Shown here: positions 17,856-26,600 of the stretch, one piece after another | How the letters are laid out: each line of letters begins with the position of its first letter | Position numbering within the stretch: the stretch's first letter is position 1 | Source of the DNA: Cobetia marina | GTDB taxonomy: Bacteria; Pseudomonadota; Gammaproteobacteria; Pseudomonadales; Halomonadaceae | Direction: 5' to 3' | DNA length: 64,000 bases | NCBI RefSeq assembly: GCF_001720485.1 | Contig: NZ_CP017114.1 | Coordinates: 1,922,001 to 1,986,000 of the forward strand | The notes under the pieces: model-generated | Seen by the model: only the letters and a program-made list of their open reading frames with translations | Databases searched by the model: none | What the model was told of the DNA's origin: nothing | Program-made: the position numbers and the translations under genes

Positions 17856-17886
17856 AGCATGGGGGTTATAGTGACTATAAGGTCAA
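17856..17886 (-). promoter_or_regulatory. MerR-type promoter of the CDF gene
   Basis: On the minus strand, a -35 TTGACC (17886-17881) and a -10 CATGCT (17861-17856) are separated by 19 bp. The spacer holds a perfect 15-bp palindrome TTATAGTGACTATAA at 17866-17880. The over-long spacer with a central dyad is the hallmark of promoters that a MerR protein activates by untwisting DNA. It points toward the CDF gene starting at 17825. Confidence 0.82.
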
Positions 17887-17947
17887 GTCGGCTGACGAAA
17901 CGGCTGATGCATCGACATGCAACACATCGCGAGAGGAGGAGCCATCG

Positions 17948-18415
17948 ATGACTGCCAGAGAGTCTGCTCAGGAAGGTACGGCGCATCCCTCATCACACGG
18001 TGAGGCGGCAATGAGCATCGGTCAGCTGGCCAGCGCCTCTGACGTTCAGGCGGTGACGATCCGCTATTACGAGAAGCAGGGCCTGTTGTCTCCGACGCGG
18101 CGGGCCGCCAACGGGTATCGCGAGTATGGCAGTACGCAACTGCGGCGGTTGACCTTCATCCGCCGCTGTCGGCGGCTGGGGTTTTCGCTGGATGATATCC
18201 GCGCCTTGCTGGGGCTGGCGGATCAGCAGGCGTTGCCGTGTCATCAGGTCGATGCGCGTATCGAGGCGCAGCTGGCCGAGGTACAGCAGCGCCAGCGAGA
18301 TCTCGCTGCCATGGAAGAGGAATTGCAACGTCTGACACACTGTTGTGCCGGGGGAGTGATCGCGCAATGCCGTATCGTCGAGCGCTTGTCGGCCGTCGCG
18401 GAGACAGAGGAGTGA
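17948..18415 (+). CDS. MerR-family heavy-metal regulator (CadR/PbrR/ZntR type)
   Basis: A 155-residue regulator. The winged helix begins at MSIGQLASASDVQAVTIRYYE (residue 22 onward) and contains RRAANGYREYG and RLTFIRRCRRLGFSLDDIRALL. The metal-binding region has LPCHQVD after the first half of the dimer helix and HCCAGGVIAQCRIVE near the end, matching the Cys arrangement of Zn/Cd/Pb sensors. A 21-residue polar leader precedes the fold; the ATG at 17948 is preferred because of a strong GAGGAGG, but 18011 is possible. It is divergent from the CDF gene and very likely activates it from the 19-bp-spacer promoter between them. Confidence 0.88.
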   Translation: MTARESAQEGTAHPSSHGEAAMSIGQLASASDVQAVTIRYYEKQGLLSPTRRAANGYREYGSTQLRRLTFIRRCRRLGFSLDDIRALLGLADQQALPCHQVDARIEAQLAEVQQRQRDLAAMEEELQRLTHCCAGGVIAQCRIVERLSAVAETEE

Positions 18416-18549
18416 TTGTCGAGTGAGATGGGCCCGCCTCTGTTGCCGAGCCTCGCCAGCCGCTACAATGCGCGCCATTCGTTTCGTTCTGCTATTCACC
18501 TAACAGTGCGCGCGGCGTGCCTCACGTCGAGCCGGATGCCTTTCAGCCC

Positions 18550-20139
18550 ATGTCAGATTCCCAGATTGCCAAGGCGGCGGATGTTCGCCGTACATTCGCC
18601 ATCATCTCTCACCCGGATGCGGGCAAGACCACCATCACCGAGAAGCTGCTGCTGTTCGGGAATGCCATCCAGATGGCCGGCTCGGTCAAGAGCAAGCGGG
18701 CCGATCGCCACGCGACCTCCGACTGGATGAAGATGGAGCAGGAGCGTGGCATCTCCGTGACCACCTCCGTGATGCAGTTCCCCTACAAGGACCGCATGGT
18801 CAATCTGCTGGATACGCCCGGGCACGAGGACTTCTCGGAAGATACCTACCGGACGCTGACGGCCGTCGACTCGGCGCTGATGGTCATTGACGGTGCCAAG
18901 GGTGTCGAGGACCGTACCATCAAGCTGATGGAAGTCTGTCGCCTGCGCACCACGCCGATCCTGACCTTCGTCAACAAGATGGACCGCGAGACGCGTGATC
19001 CCATCGAGGTAATGGACGAAGTCGAGACGGTCCTCAACATCCAGTGTGCCCCGATGACCTGGCCGATCGGCGTCGGCAAGGGTTTCAAGGGGGTCTATCA
19101 CCTGCTCAATGACGAGATCCATCTCTACAAGCAGGGCCAGGGCAACCGCATCCCCGATGACGTGCGCATCAAGGGCCTCGACAGCCCCGAAGCCATTGAA
19201 GTGCTGGGCGAAGATCTCATCGAAGAACTGAGCATGGAAGTCGAGCTGGTGCGCGGCGCCTCTCACGAATTCGATCTCGAGGCCTATCGTCGCGGTGATC
19301 TGACACCGGTCTACTTCGGGACCGCCATGGGCAACTTCGGCGTACGCGAGATGCTGGATGGCTTCGTCGAATACGCGCCGCCGCCCCAGTCGCGTGATAC
19401 CGATACCCGTGAAGTCACGGCCCATGACGAACGCTTCACCGGCTTCGTGTTCAAGATCCAGGCCAACATGGACCCGAAGCACCGTGACCGCGTGGCCTTC
19501 CTGCGCGTCTGTTCCGGCAAGTACGAGAAGAACATGAAGATGCGTCACGTGCGCATCAACAAGGACGTCAAGATTCCTGATGCCCTGACCTTCATGGCGG
19601 CGGACCGCTCCCACGTGGAAGAGGCCTGGCCGGGTGACATCATCGGTCTGCACAACCACGGCACCATCCAGATCGGCGATACCTTCACCATGGGGGAAGA
19701 CATGCGCTTCACCGGCATCCCTCACTTCGCGCCGGAACTGTTCAAGCGGGTGCGCCTGAAGGACCCGCTGAAGATGAAGGCGCTGCAGAAAGGGCTTCAG
19801 CAGCTTTCCGAAGAGGGGGCGACCCAGGTCTTCCAGCCGTTCGACAACAATGACCTGATCGTCGGTGCCGTGGGGACGCTGCAGTTTGACGTGGTCGCTC
19901 ACCGTCTGAAGGAAGAGTACAAGGTCGAGTGCATGTATGAAGCGGTGAACGTGCAGACGGCGCGCTGGATCTATTGCGATGACACCAAGATGCTTGAGGA
20001 CTTCAAGCGCAAGGCCAGCGCCAATCTCGCCTACGATGGCGGCGGCTTCCTGACCTACATCGCGCCGACTCGCGTCAATCTGCAGTTGACGCAGGAGCGT
20101 TGGCCGGACATCACCTTCCGCGCCACCCGCGAGCACTGA
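18550..20139 (+). CDS. prfC: Peptide chain release factor 3
   Basis: A 529-residue GTPase, the same length as the E. coli protein, that recycles RF1/RF2 from the ribosome after termination. G motifs are SHPDAGKTT near residue 20, [26 protein letters not shown] and NKMDRE, followed by the RF3-specific region ([25 protein letters not shown]) and C-terminal domains ([14 protein letters not shown]). The ATG at 18550 is chosen because it gives the family length; a GTG at 18517 in frame would add 11 residues. A TACAAT at 18464 with TGTTGC 17 bases upstream resembles a promoter. The long open frame on the opposite strand is a compositional shadow. Confidence 0.96.
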   Translation: MSDSQIAKAADVRRTFAIISHPDAGKTTITEKLLLFGNAIQMAGSVKSKRADRHATSDWMKMEQERGISVTTSVMQFPYKDRMVNLLDTPGHEDFSEDTYRTLTAVDSALMVIDGAKGVEDRTIKLMEVCRLRTTPILTFVNKMDRETRDPIEVMDEVETVLNIQCAPMTWPIGVGKGFKGVYHLLNDEIHLYKQGQGNRIPDDVRIKGLDSPEAIEVLGEDLIEELSMEVELVRGASHEFDLEAYRRGDLTPVYFGTAMGNFGVREMLDGFVEYAPPPQSRDTDTREVTAHDERFTGFVFKIQANMDPKHRDRVAFLRVCSGKYEKNMKMRHVRINKDVKIPDALTFMAADRSHVEEAWPGDIIGLHNHGTIQIGDTFTMGEDMRFTGIPHFAPELFKRVRLKDPLKMKALQKGLQQLSEEGATQVFQPFDNNDLIVGAVGTLQFDVVAHRLKEEYKVECMYEAVNVQTARWIYCDDTKMLEDFKRKASANLAYDGGGFLTYIAPTRVNLQLTQERWPDITFRATREH

Positions 20140-20160
20140 GACGGTTCAGGGGGGGATGCC

Positions 20161-20195
20161 CGAGTGGCTCGCATCCGAGTGGCTCGCACCCGAGT
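20161..20195. repeat. 15-bp tandem repeat after prfC
   Basis: Two and a partial copies of CGAGTGGCTCGCATC (20161-20175, 20176-20190 with one change, then CGAGTG). It lies in the 343-bp gap between prfC and mscL, 58 bases before the terminator hairpin. The rest of the gap shows no coding signal. Confidence 0.7.
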
Positions 20196-20252
20196 GCCCT
20201 TCGGCCTGACGAGGCCATCTCCGAGGCCCCCTGATCGATTCAGGATTGATGC

Positions 20253-20278
20253 GAACGCCGCCCCTTGGGGCGGCGTTC
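20253..20278 (+). terminator. Hairpin terminator of prfC
   Basis: A perfect 12-bp stem GAACGCCGCCCC with a two-base loop, followed by GTGCTTTC. It sits 114 bases after the prfC stop; no T tract is clear, so efficiency is uncertain. Confidence 0.65.
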
Positions 20279-20482
20279 GTGCTTTCGGGCTGAACGTGTC
20301 CTCAAGCGTTAGCCACACCAACTCAAGATCGATGACTTTGGCCGCATACTCCCTTGCGAAAGACATGGGGATGGCCAGCGACTCAGGCAGTCACAGGGCG
20401 CATGCCTTGGCCTGACAGACGCATGCCCCTAAGGGACATGTCGGTCGCGACAGGACAACAACAATCATCAGGAGGTGGGGCT

Positions 20483-20965
20483 ATGGCCGGTTTCATGAAG
20501 GAATTCCGCGATTTCGCGGTCAAGGGCAATGTCGTCGACATGGCGGTGGGCATCATCATCGGGGGGGCGTTCACGCTGATCGTGAAGAGCCTGGTGGGTG
20601 ACATGCTCAATCCCTTGATCGGACTCTTGATCGGGGGCGTCGATTTCTCCAACTTCTTCTTCGTGCTCAAGGAAGGGGCTCAGGCGGCTCCCTATGTCAG
20701 TCTGGAGGCTGCGAGGGATGCGGGGGCCGTGACACTGAACTATGGACTGTTCATCAATGCCATCATCAGTTTCGCGCTGGTGGCGCTGGCCGTCTTCGTG
20801 TTGATCCGTCAGATCAACAAGCTCAAGAAGGAAGCCGAAGAAGCGCCGGAAGAGATCACCGACAAGGACTGCCCGTACTGTCTTTCCAAGGTGCCGCTGG
20901 CGGCGACCCGTTGTGGCCATTGCACCTCCGAGCTGGCGCCGGTAGCGCCGGTGGAGGCGGCCTAG
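20483..20965 (+). CDS. mscL: Large-conductance mechanosensitive channel with C-terminal zinc ribbon
   Basis: A 160-residue MscL. The N-terminal amphipathic helix and first membrane helix are [20 protein letters not shown] and [21 protein letters not shown]; the second helix is around residues 88-110. It releases solutes when membrane tension rises on sudden dilution, important in a halophile. Unlike the 136-residue E. coli protein, it ends in a four-cysteine module CPYC-x10-CGHC (Cys130, 133, 144, 147) after the acidic linker, a likely zinc ribbon in the cytoplasm. The start is set by GGAGGTGGGG. A 20-bp-stem terminator follows, so it is a single-gene unit. Confidence 0.93.
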   Translation: MAGFMKEFRDFAVKGNVVDMAVGIIIGGAFTLIVKSLVGDMLNPLIGLLIGGVDFSNFFFVLKEGAQAAPYVSLEAARDAGAVTLNYGLFINAIISFALVALAVFVLIRQINKLKKEAEEAPEEITDKDCPYCLSKVPLAATRCGHCTSELAPVAPVEAA

Positions 20966-21004
20966 GCCATCTGTGCCAGTCACGATGGCTGACAGAGCGA
21001 CATC

Positions 21005-21048
21005 GACAAACGAAGGGACCGGCCACCAGGCCGGTCCCTTCGTTTGTC
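21005..21048 (+). terminator. Strong hairpin terminator of mscL
   Basis: A 20-bp perfect stem (arms 21005-21024 and 21029-21048, beginning GACAAACGAAGGGACC) with loop ACCA. Confidence 0.85.
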
Positions 21049-21100
21049 TGTCACTGGCTGATATAGCACGATGGCAGTACGACCATCACCGGGATATTGC

Positions 21101-21868
21101 ATGTTGATCGACAGCCATTGCCATCTGGATTTTCCCGTCTTCGCTCAGGATCGTGACGCGGTCATCGCGCGCGCCGTGAATGAGAGTGTGTCGAGGTTCG
21201 TGGTGCCATCCACCACGGTGGCCAGCTTCGCGGACGTGCTGGAACTCGTGCAGTCATCCCCGCGTATCTTCGGTGCCCTGGGGCTGCATCCCTATTTTCT
21301 GTCCGAGCATGGCGAGAGCGCGCTGGCGGCGCTTCATCAGGCCCTCGATCAGCATGCTGGCGACATCGTCGCGTTGGGCGAATGCGGCTTCGATGCGCGA
21401 CTGGCCGATCATGACGCCCAATGGCAGCTGTTCGAGGCCCAGCTGAGCATGGCACGCGAATTCTCCCTGCCTGTCATCGTGCATTGCGTGCGTGCCAATG
21501 ACGAAGTGGCCAAGCGGCTCAAGAACGCGCGCCTCACCCGGGGCGGCATCATTCATGCCTTTGCGGGCAGTCAGGTTCAGGCTGAGCGCTTTCTCGAGCT
21601 CGGTTTCGTGCTGGGGCTGGGCGGCAGCGTGACCTACCCGCGTGCCCGCAAACTGCGGGGAGTCGTGGCGTCACTGCCGGAGGATGGCTTCGTGCTGGAG
21701 ACCGACAGCCCCGACATGCCATTGCAGGGCTTTCAGGGGCAACGCAATGAACCGGCCAGGGTGGCGGAGGTGGCAAGGAGTGTGGCATCGCTGCGTGAGT
21801 CCACTCTGGAGGCCATCAGCGAGACGACCAGCCGCACCGTGCAGCGTATTCTTCAACTGAGCGCCTGA
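21101..21868 (+). CDS. TatD-family metal-dependent hydrolase
   Basis: A 255-residue TIM-barrel protein. Metal ligands of the TatD family are visible: DSHCHLDF at residues 4-11, LGECGFD near residue 92, VIVHCVRAND near residue 127, HAFAGS near residue 153 and ETDSPDMP near residue 203. TatD-type proteins act as 3'-5' exonucleases or DNases in repair and DNA breakdown; other members are uncharacterised. The start at 21101 (MLIDSHCHLD) matches the family; an ATG at 21071 would add ten residues. Ribosome sites are weak for both. It follows the mscL terminator and lies just upstream of the EAL protein gene on the same strand. Confidence 0.87.
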   Translation: MLIDSHCHLDFPVFAQDRDAVIARAVNESVSRFVVPSTTVASFADVLELVQSSPRIFGALGLHPYFLSEHGESALAALHQALDQHAGDIVALGECGFDARLADHDAQWQLFEAQLSMAREFSLPVIVHCVRANDEVAKRLKNARLTRGGIIHAFAGSQVQAERFLELGFVLGLGGSVTYPRARKLRGVVASLPEDGFVLETDSPDMPLQGFQGQRNEPARVAEVARSVASLRESTLEAISETTSRTVQRILQLSA

Positions 21869-21941
21869 TCTAGACTGAACCCAGCACCTCGGCAGCACTG
21901 TGCCACGGGATTCAGGAGATCGCGTCATCATCGGTAACTCA

Positions 21942-24758
21942 ATGCCTCGTAGAACATCTGCTCATCCGCGACCGGATTCTGACAAGTCCGTGCGTGCCTC
22001 CTTGAGGCAAGGCCCGCCCCGGGAGCCCCGCCATCGTCTGTGGCTGATACCGCTTCTGCTGATTGCCTCTGTTCTTGCCACCGCCTGGCTGGGTATCAGT
22101 CAAATACAGCAACTGCGAGCAGGAGAGCAGAATGCGGCGCGTCAGCGCGTCACCATGTGGGCCCAGGCCAGCCAGCGAGCCCTGGAAGGTCAGTTACGCG
22201 AGCATGGTGATTGGCAAGAGGCCACCGAGGAGTTCCTGCGTTTGCCTGCCCCGAACCCTGAGTGGCTGGACTACATGTACGGGCCCGAGTTCTCGATCAA
22301 TACGGGGATCCATCTCGTCGGGGCCATCAGAGGAAATGGCAAGGCCGCTGTCTGGCAGGAGCGACGTCCGGGGCTTGAGTCCGATGATTGGCAGGGGGCT
22401 CAGCCGCTTGCGTGGCGCCGCGCCATGGCCCCCTTGATCGAGAAGGCTCGCCAGACCCCGACGCGATCCGTCATCGCCTGGATGGTGCTGAACGGGCGGG
22501 CCTGGCTGGTGGGCGTGCACGGGCTCTATGCGGATGAAGACGCGCTTCCTTCACGGGAGGAGCAGGGCATGCTGGTGTTCGGGGTCCCCATGCGCCCGGA
22601 GTTGCTCAGCGAATCATCCGCTTCCCTGGGAGTGGAAAGACTTGAAGTCGTCAGTCAGTCACGCCAGATGAGCGGGGAAGCCGCTCTCGTCTGTAGCGAC
22701 CTGCCGGCCATGAAGCGCTTCGATGAGCATGCTGCCATGGCCTGCTGGCAGGATGCAGATGACGTCACCGCGATGCTCAGGCAATTGGGAGCGCCCTTGG
22801 GGGCCTTGAGTCTGGTCATCGTATTGGCGAGTATCGCGACAGGCGTCATGCTGTGGCGCGATCAGCGCCGTCGTCGAGATTGGGCCGCGCAGGGCCTGCA
22901 GCGTGAAGCTCAGCTTGAGCAGCATCTTGCCCTGAACGAACGGTTTCTGGCATTGCCGCATGAAGCGCACAACCCCCAGCACGCCTTGGCTACCTTGTCC
23001 GGCTATCTGCGTCGGGTACGAGAGATGACGGGAGCAGAAGTCATCATCTATCGACGCGAGGTGGGCAACCCCAATGCAGGCTATCTGATCGTCGAGAGTC
23101 GTGATGAACGGGAATGGTTGAGCAGTGTCTCGTTGCGGCGTGACCCTCTGTGGCGATTGCCGGCCGGGCGGATCGTGGCCAATCGTGCCACGAATGTGGA
23201 CGCGTCCACCGAGGAGAGTGCCCAGCTGCTGTGTCAGCGTCTCGGGGCGACCCAGCTGCTGGGCTATTCCGTCTCGCCGCATCCCGGTCGCAGCGAGCTG
23301 CTGCTGGTCGCCAGTCGTGGTCAGGCGCTGGAGGAAAGCCTGATGATGCCGGTGCTGGACAGAACCCTGAATGCCTTGATCATTCGTGGACTGGAGCAGG
23401 AGCGCTTGCTGCTCCAGCAGCAGGTTCTGCAGGAGCGCGAGACGGATACCGACACCGGGCTATTGAGTCGTGAAGGCATGCTGCGCTTGATCAAGCTGCG
23501 TATCGATCAGTTGGGTCGTGTCTCGGGGCTTGATGGTTTCGTGCTGATGGCATTGCGTATCGGCGGGCTGCAGGAGCTCTATGAGCATGCGGGGCCGGAG
23601 GCGGGCAATCGCCAGCTGGAGTTGCTGCAACGTCGACTGGACCCCTTGCTGGGCACATCAGGCCATGTCGCACGTCTGGAGACGGATCGTCTCTTGATCA
23701 TGGTGCCACGACGGCTGCTCGAGGCCGCGCGGGGCGGCATCTGCGGCTGGCTGGATATGCTGCTGGTGGCGGTACGTCACAAGGTGTCGCTCAACGGCGA
23801 GGATATCTATCTGCTGCCCAGCCTCGGCATCAGTCGCTTTCCCGAGGATGGTGAGCAGATGGATGCGCTGGTCTACCGCTGTGAGCGCGCATTGCACGAC
23901 ACGCTTCAGCTCAATCGCGAGTGGCACTTCTTCGATGAAGAGGCCGAACGAGAAGTCAGGCGTCTCAAGCAGCTCGAAGCGGAATTCGTCGAGGGATTGC
24001 AGCAGGACCAGCTGCGGCTTCATCTGCAGCCGATCGTCGATGGACGGGATGGATCCCTCGTGCTTTCCGAGGCGCTGGTGCGTTGGCAGCATCCGGAGCA
24101 TGGTCTGCTGGGCTCCGGCGACTTCATGCCGATCATCGAATCCGCCAACCTCGATGTGGCCCTGGGGCGCTGGGTCATCAAGGAGAGCATTGCCACCCTG
24201 ATCCGTGTGCATGACGCCGGTCATGCGCTGCATCTCAGCGTCAATGTCACGGTCAGACACATGATGGACGAGCGATTTCTGGCGGATCTCAAGAGGCTGT
24301 TCCAACGGCCTGAGCTGTGTCGCCAACTGACCATCGAGCTGGTGGAGAGTCAGCTGCCGGAAGATATCCAGAGTCTGGCCATCCTCTTCCAGCGCATTCG
24401 CTCACAGGGTGTCGCCCTGGCACTTGATGACTTCGGGACCGGGTACTCGTCCCTGTCGCAATTGCAGCAACTGCCGTTCGACAAGGTGAAGATCGATCGG
24501 CAATTCGTGGTCGCGATGGATACCGACAAGGGGCGGGCGATGATTGATGCGATGCTGGGACTGGGGGAGGCCTTCCATCTGGCCGTGGTGGCGGAGGGTA
24601 TCGAGACCCCTGAGCAACGCACGGCGCTTCTGGCACGCGGCTGTCATCTTCATCAGGGCTACCTCTATTCGCGTCCCCTGCCGTCCGAGCAGCTGATCCA
24701 GCATCTCAAGGCCGGCAAGCACTGGTTGCCGGCCAGCGTCACTGGCGAAATGGGCTAG
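21942..24758 (+). CDS. Membrane-bound CHASE4-like/degenerate GGDEF/EAL c-di-GMP phosphodiesterase
   Basis: About 938 residues. A membrane helix (LIPLLLIASVLATAWLGI) precedes a periplasmic domain resembling CHASE4 (the GDWQEATEEF stretch), then a second helix near residue 300 (ALSLVIVLASIATGVMLW), a GAF-like region, a GGDEF domain and an EAL domain. The GGDEF site is replaced by ETDRLLIMVP, so no cyclase activity is expected. The EAL site is intact: SEALVRWQHP, NVTV, ELVESQLP, LDDFGTGYSSLSQL, KIDRQFV and EGIETPEQ. The prediction is hydrolysis of c-di-GMP in response to an extracytoplasmic signal. Start choice is uncertain: GTG at 21900 and ATG at 21942 are both in frame and neither has a good ribosome site. 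Confidence 0.88.
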   Translation: MPRRTSAHPRPDSDKSVRASLRQGPPREPRHRLWLIPLLLIASVLATAWLGISQIQQLRAGEQNAARQRVTMWAQASQRALEGQLREHGDWQEATEEFLRLPAPNPEWLDYMYGPEFSINTGIHLVGAIRGNGKAAVWQERRPGLESDDWQGAQPLAWRRAMAPLIEKARQTPTRSVIAWMVLNGRAWLVGVHGLYADEDALPSREEQGMLVFGVPMRPELLSESSASLGVERLEVVSQSRQMSGEAALVCSDLPAMKRFDEHAAMACWQDADDVTAMLRQLGAPLGALSLVIVLASIATGVMLWRDQRRRRDWAAQGLQREAQLEQHLALNERFLALPHEAHNPQHALATLSGYLRRVREMTGAEVIIYRREVGNPNAGYLIVESRDEREWLSSVSLRRDPLWRLPAGRIVANRATNVDASTEESAQLLCQRLGATQLLGYSVSPHPGRSELLLVASRGQALEESLMMPVLDRTLNALIIRGLEQERLLLQQQVLQERETDTDTGLLSREGMLRLIKLRIDQLGRVSGLDGFVLMALRIGGLQELYEHAGPEAGNRQLELLQRRLDPLLGTSGHVARLETDRLLIMVPRRLLEAARGGICGWLDMLLVAVRHKVSLNGEDIYLLPSLGISRFPEDGEQMDALVYRCERALHDTLQLNREWHFFDEEAEREVRRLKQLEAEFVEGLQQDQLRLHLQPIVDGRDGSLVLSEALVRWQHPEHGLLGSGDFMPIIESANLDVALGRWVIKESIATLIRVHDAGHALHLSVNVTVRHMMDERFLADLKRLFQRPELCRQLTIELVESQLPEDIQSLAILFQRIRSQGVALALDDFGTGYSSLSQLQQLPFDKVKIDRQFVVAMDTDKGRAMIDAMLGLGEAFHLAVVAEGIETPEQRTALLARGCHLHQGYLYSRPLPSEQLIQHLKAGKHWLPASVTGEMG

Positions 24759-24846
24759 CGGTCTCGGCTCTCCCGCTTCGAGATGCCCAGGCCTTGACTC
24801 AGCCGGATGCTGCCAAGGTCAGCCTCTGATACAGCCAGGCATTGAT

Positions 24847-24888
24847 ACAGACAGGCCCCGACGAATCGCTTCGCCGGGGCCTGTCTGT
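24847..24888 (+). terminator. Hairpin terminator after the EAL gene
   Basis: A 14-bp stem (ACAGACAGGCCCCG at 24847 and its complement ending at 24888) around a 14-base loop. It lies between convergent genes and may act for both. Confidence 0.75.
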
Positions 24889-24957
24889 CATGACGCCGCA
24901 GGCGGCTAACCAGGCCAGCCGTGGCGTCCGTGTCACGGCTGGCAGCGCTGCCTGGTG

Positions 24958-25013
24958 CTCATGTCTTCAAGCTCATGTCTTCAAGTTCATGCCTTCAAGT
25001 TCATGCCTTGAGC
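24958..25013. repeat. 14-bp tandem repeat at the 3' end of ygfZ
   Basis: Four contiguous 14-bp units: CTCATGTCTTCAAG twice (24958, 24972), TTCATGCCTTCAAG (24986) and TTCATGCCTTGAGC (25000). The ygfZ stop codon lies inside the last unit, so the array begins within the coding end and runs out into the 3' gap. The remaining part of the gap holds only the terminator at 24847-24888. Confidence 0.85.
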
Positions 25014-26074
25014 TGTTCCGGGTCACGTCGCTCCAGCGGATAGGGCAGCGGGGCGCGGTGCAAGGGCTCCCCAGTCTCGAGGGTCAGGGGGGCTTCCTCA
25101 TCGCGCAGGCTCACCACCGCCAGCACTTCCAGGCTGCCATCGGCATTGTTGGCGACCCGCAGGATCTCACCCATGGCCTTGCCTTCTGGCGAGACCACCT
25201 TGCCGCCCGGCTGCGGCAGAGGAGTGACCGGCTCCGCCGTCAGGCGCTGCAGGCGCTTCTTGACCTGACCACGGAAGTGGGCGCGGGCCACGACTTCCTG
25301 ACCGGTATAGCACCCCTTCTTGAAGCTGATGGCCGCCAGCGCTTCCAGGTTGAGCATCTGCGGCAGCCAGGCATCCGTCTGCTCCGAGTCCACCCACTGC
25401 AGGCCGGCACGAATGTCCTCGCGCGCCCAGTGATTCTCGTCACGGGTATTGATGCCGCCATCGAGCAGTGCACGGCTGAGTCGGGTCACCTGCGCATCAG
25501 AGCCGACCAGTACGCCTCGTGCCATCTCTGCCCCCGGCTGGCGGGCAAGCACGGCATCCGGGGTTGCCAACATGGCGAAATCATGCGGGCCAAGCGCGGT
25601 GTGCTGTGAGGAGGCAGCATCGGCCAGTTGCTCGGCCGCCCGGGTCAGGGCGGGCTCTCCCGTGAGCCCCACGACCACGCTATCCTCCCGGACCTCGAGA
25701 CTCACCTTGTAGAAGGGCGCGAACTTGGCAAGGTGCGCGCGCAGGGGCTCCGCCGTGCCCGTCGGCATCAGCAGCCACAGGCAATCCTCGCTGAGACGCA
25801 TCAGCTGGGCCATCGCCAGAATCCGCCCCTTGGGAGTGCAGAAGGCGGTCAGCGGAGCGAGTGAGCCATCCACCAGCGCAAGCTGCTGCGAGGTCTGTCC
25901 CTGGAGAAAGCGCTCACCATCCGCGCCATTGACCGCGAGTACCTCGAAGCAGGAGAGGGGCGTGAGACTCCCGGCGCCATCGGTCTCGGGGGCAAGCGGC
26001 GACTCGGGGGCAAGCTTGCCCGCCTGTGTCGCGTGAAAGCCGTGGGCTTGCATCAGGGTCTTGAAATCAGTCAT
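25001..26074 (-). CDS. ygfZ: YgfZ-type folate-binding protein of iron-sulfur cluster metabolism
   Basis: A 357-residue protein with the COG0354 signature KGCYTGQEVVARAHFRGQVKKRL, including the essential cysteine, near residue 258. The GcvT-like fold is seen from the FLQGQTSQQLALV and LTAFCTPKGRILA blocks. YgfZ binds tetrahydrofolate and supports repair or assembly of certain Fe-S enzymes such as MiaB. Length is near the usual 325 with a short Ala/Pro/Glu-rich insertion after residue 20. The 14-bp repeat array overlaps the stop. It is divergent from the small HMA-like gene. Confidence 0.92.
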   Translation of the reverse strand: MTDFKTLMQAHGFHATQAGKLAPESPLAPETDGAGSLTPLSCFEVLAVNGADGERFLQGQTSQQLALVDGSLAPLTAFCTPKGRILAMAQLMRLSEDCLWLLMPTGTAEPLRAHLAKFAPFYKVSLEVREDSVVVGLTGEPALTRAAEQLADAASSQHTALGPHDFAMLATPDAVLARQPGAEMARGVLVGSDAQVTRLSRALLDGGINTRDENHWAREDIRAGLQWVDSEQTDAWLPQMLNLEALAAISFKKGCYTGQEVVARAHFRGQVKKRLQRLTAEPVTPLPQPGGKVVSPEGKAMGEILRVANNADGSLEVLAVVSLRDEEAPLTLETGEPLHRAPLPYPLERRDPEQLKA

Positions 26075-26346
26075 GTCGCGCTATCCTGTCGCAAAGGAGG
26101 GGTCCGCCGCAGGCGGTTCAATGCCTGAGAATTGCCAGCGGTACATTCGATGCAGGCATTGTCACGCGGCAGTGGTCAGCTGTCAGCCCCCGGCAGGGCA
26201 ACACGGCATCTTTCGGGGCGATCCACTGGCATGAAAGCCTGAGGCGACTCGCTGGCATGCATGGGGGAGCCCTCGTCAAACGTGGTATTCTTGGCGGTTT
26301 GATCGCGCCTGCGATCCTTTTTATCCAGCGAGACAGGAATCACGAG

Positions 26347-26538
26347 ATGGCCAGCTTTTCCCTTACATTGATCGGTGTCGAGAGCGTCAAGGATGTCAAC
26401 AAGGTCACCACTGCCTTGATGATGATGGACGGGGTCAAGGAGGCCGAGGTCGGGCGTGGCTTTGCCGAGGTCGAAGGGCAGGTGCGGTATGACGCCGTGG
26501 TCAAGACCGTCGAGAAGGCGGGTTACAAGGTGAAGTGA
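26347..26538 (+). CDS. Small HMA-fold-like protein without metal-binding cysteines
   Basis: A 63-residue protein whose sequence follows the beta-alpha-beta-beta-alpha-beta plan of heavy-metal-associated domains: SLTLIGVESVKDVNKVTTAL, then MMDGVKEAEV, EVEGQVRYDAVVKTVEKAGYKV. The usual GMxCxxC metal loop is replaced by GVESVKD, so copper binding in the normal way is excluded. It could be a regulatory or protein-binding offshoot of metallochaperones. The ATG at 26347 follows AGGA about ten bases upstream. An OsmC-family gene follows 62 bases later on the same strand. Function unknown. Confidence 0.72.
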   Translation: MASFSLTLIGVESVKDVNKVTTALMMMDGVKEAEVGRGFAEVEGQVRYDAVVKTVEKAGYKVK

Positions 26539-26600
26539 GCGCTCTGCTCGCCAGCAGGCTCGGATGCGTCTCGCGAGAGTCCACGACAAGGAGGTAGTGC

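Noticed and set aside
18553..20136. A 527-codon open frame antisense to prfC
   Set aside because: It mirrors the prfC frame exactly and has no recognisable domain; high-GC coding DNA often leaves the opposite strand open.
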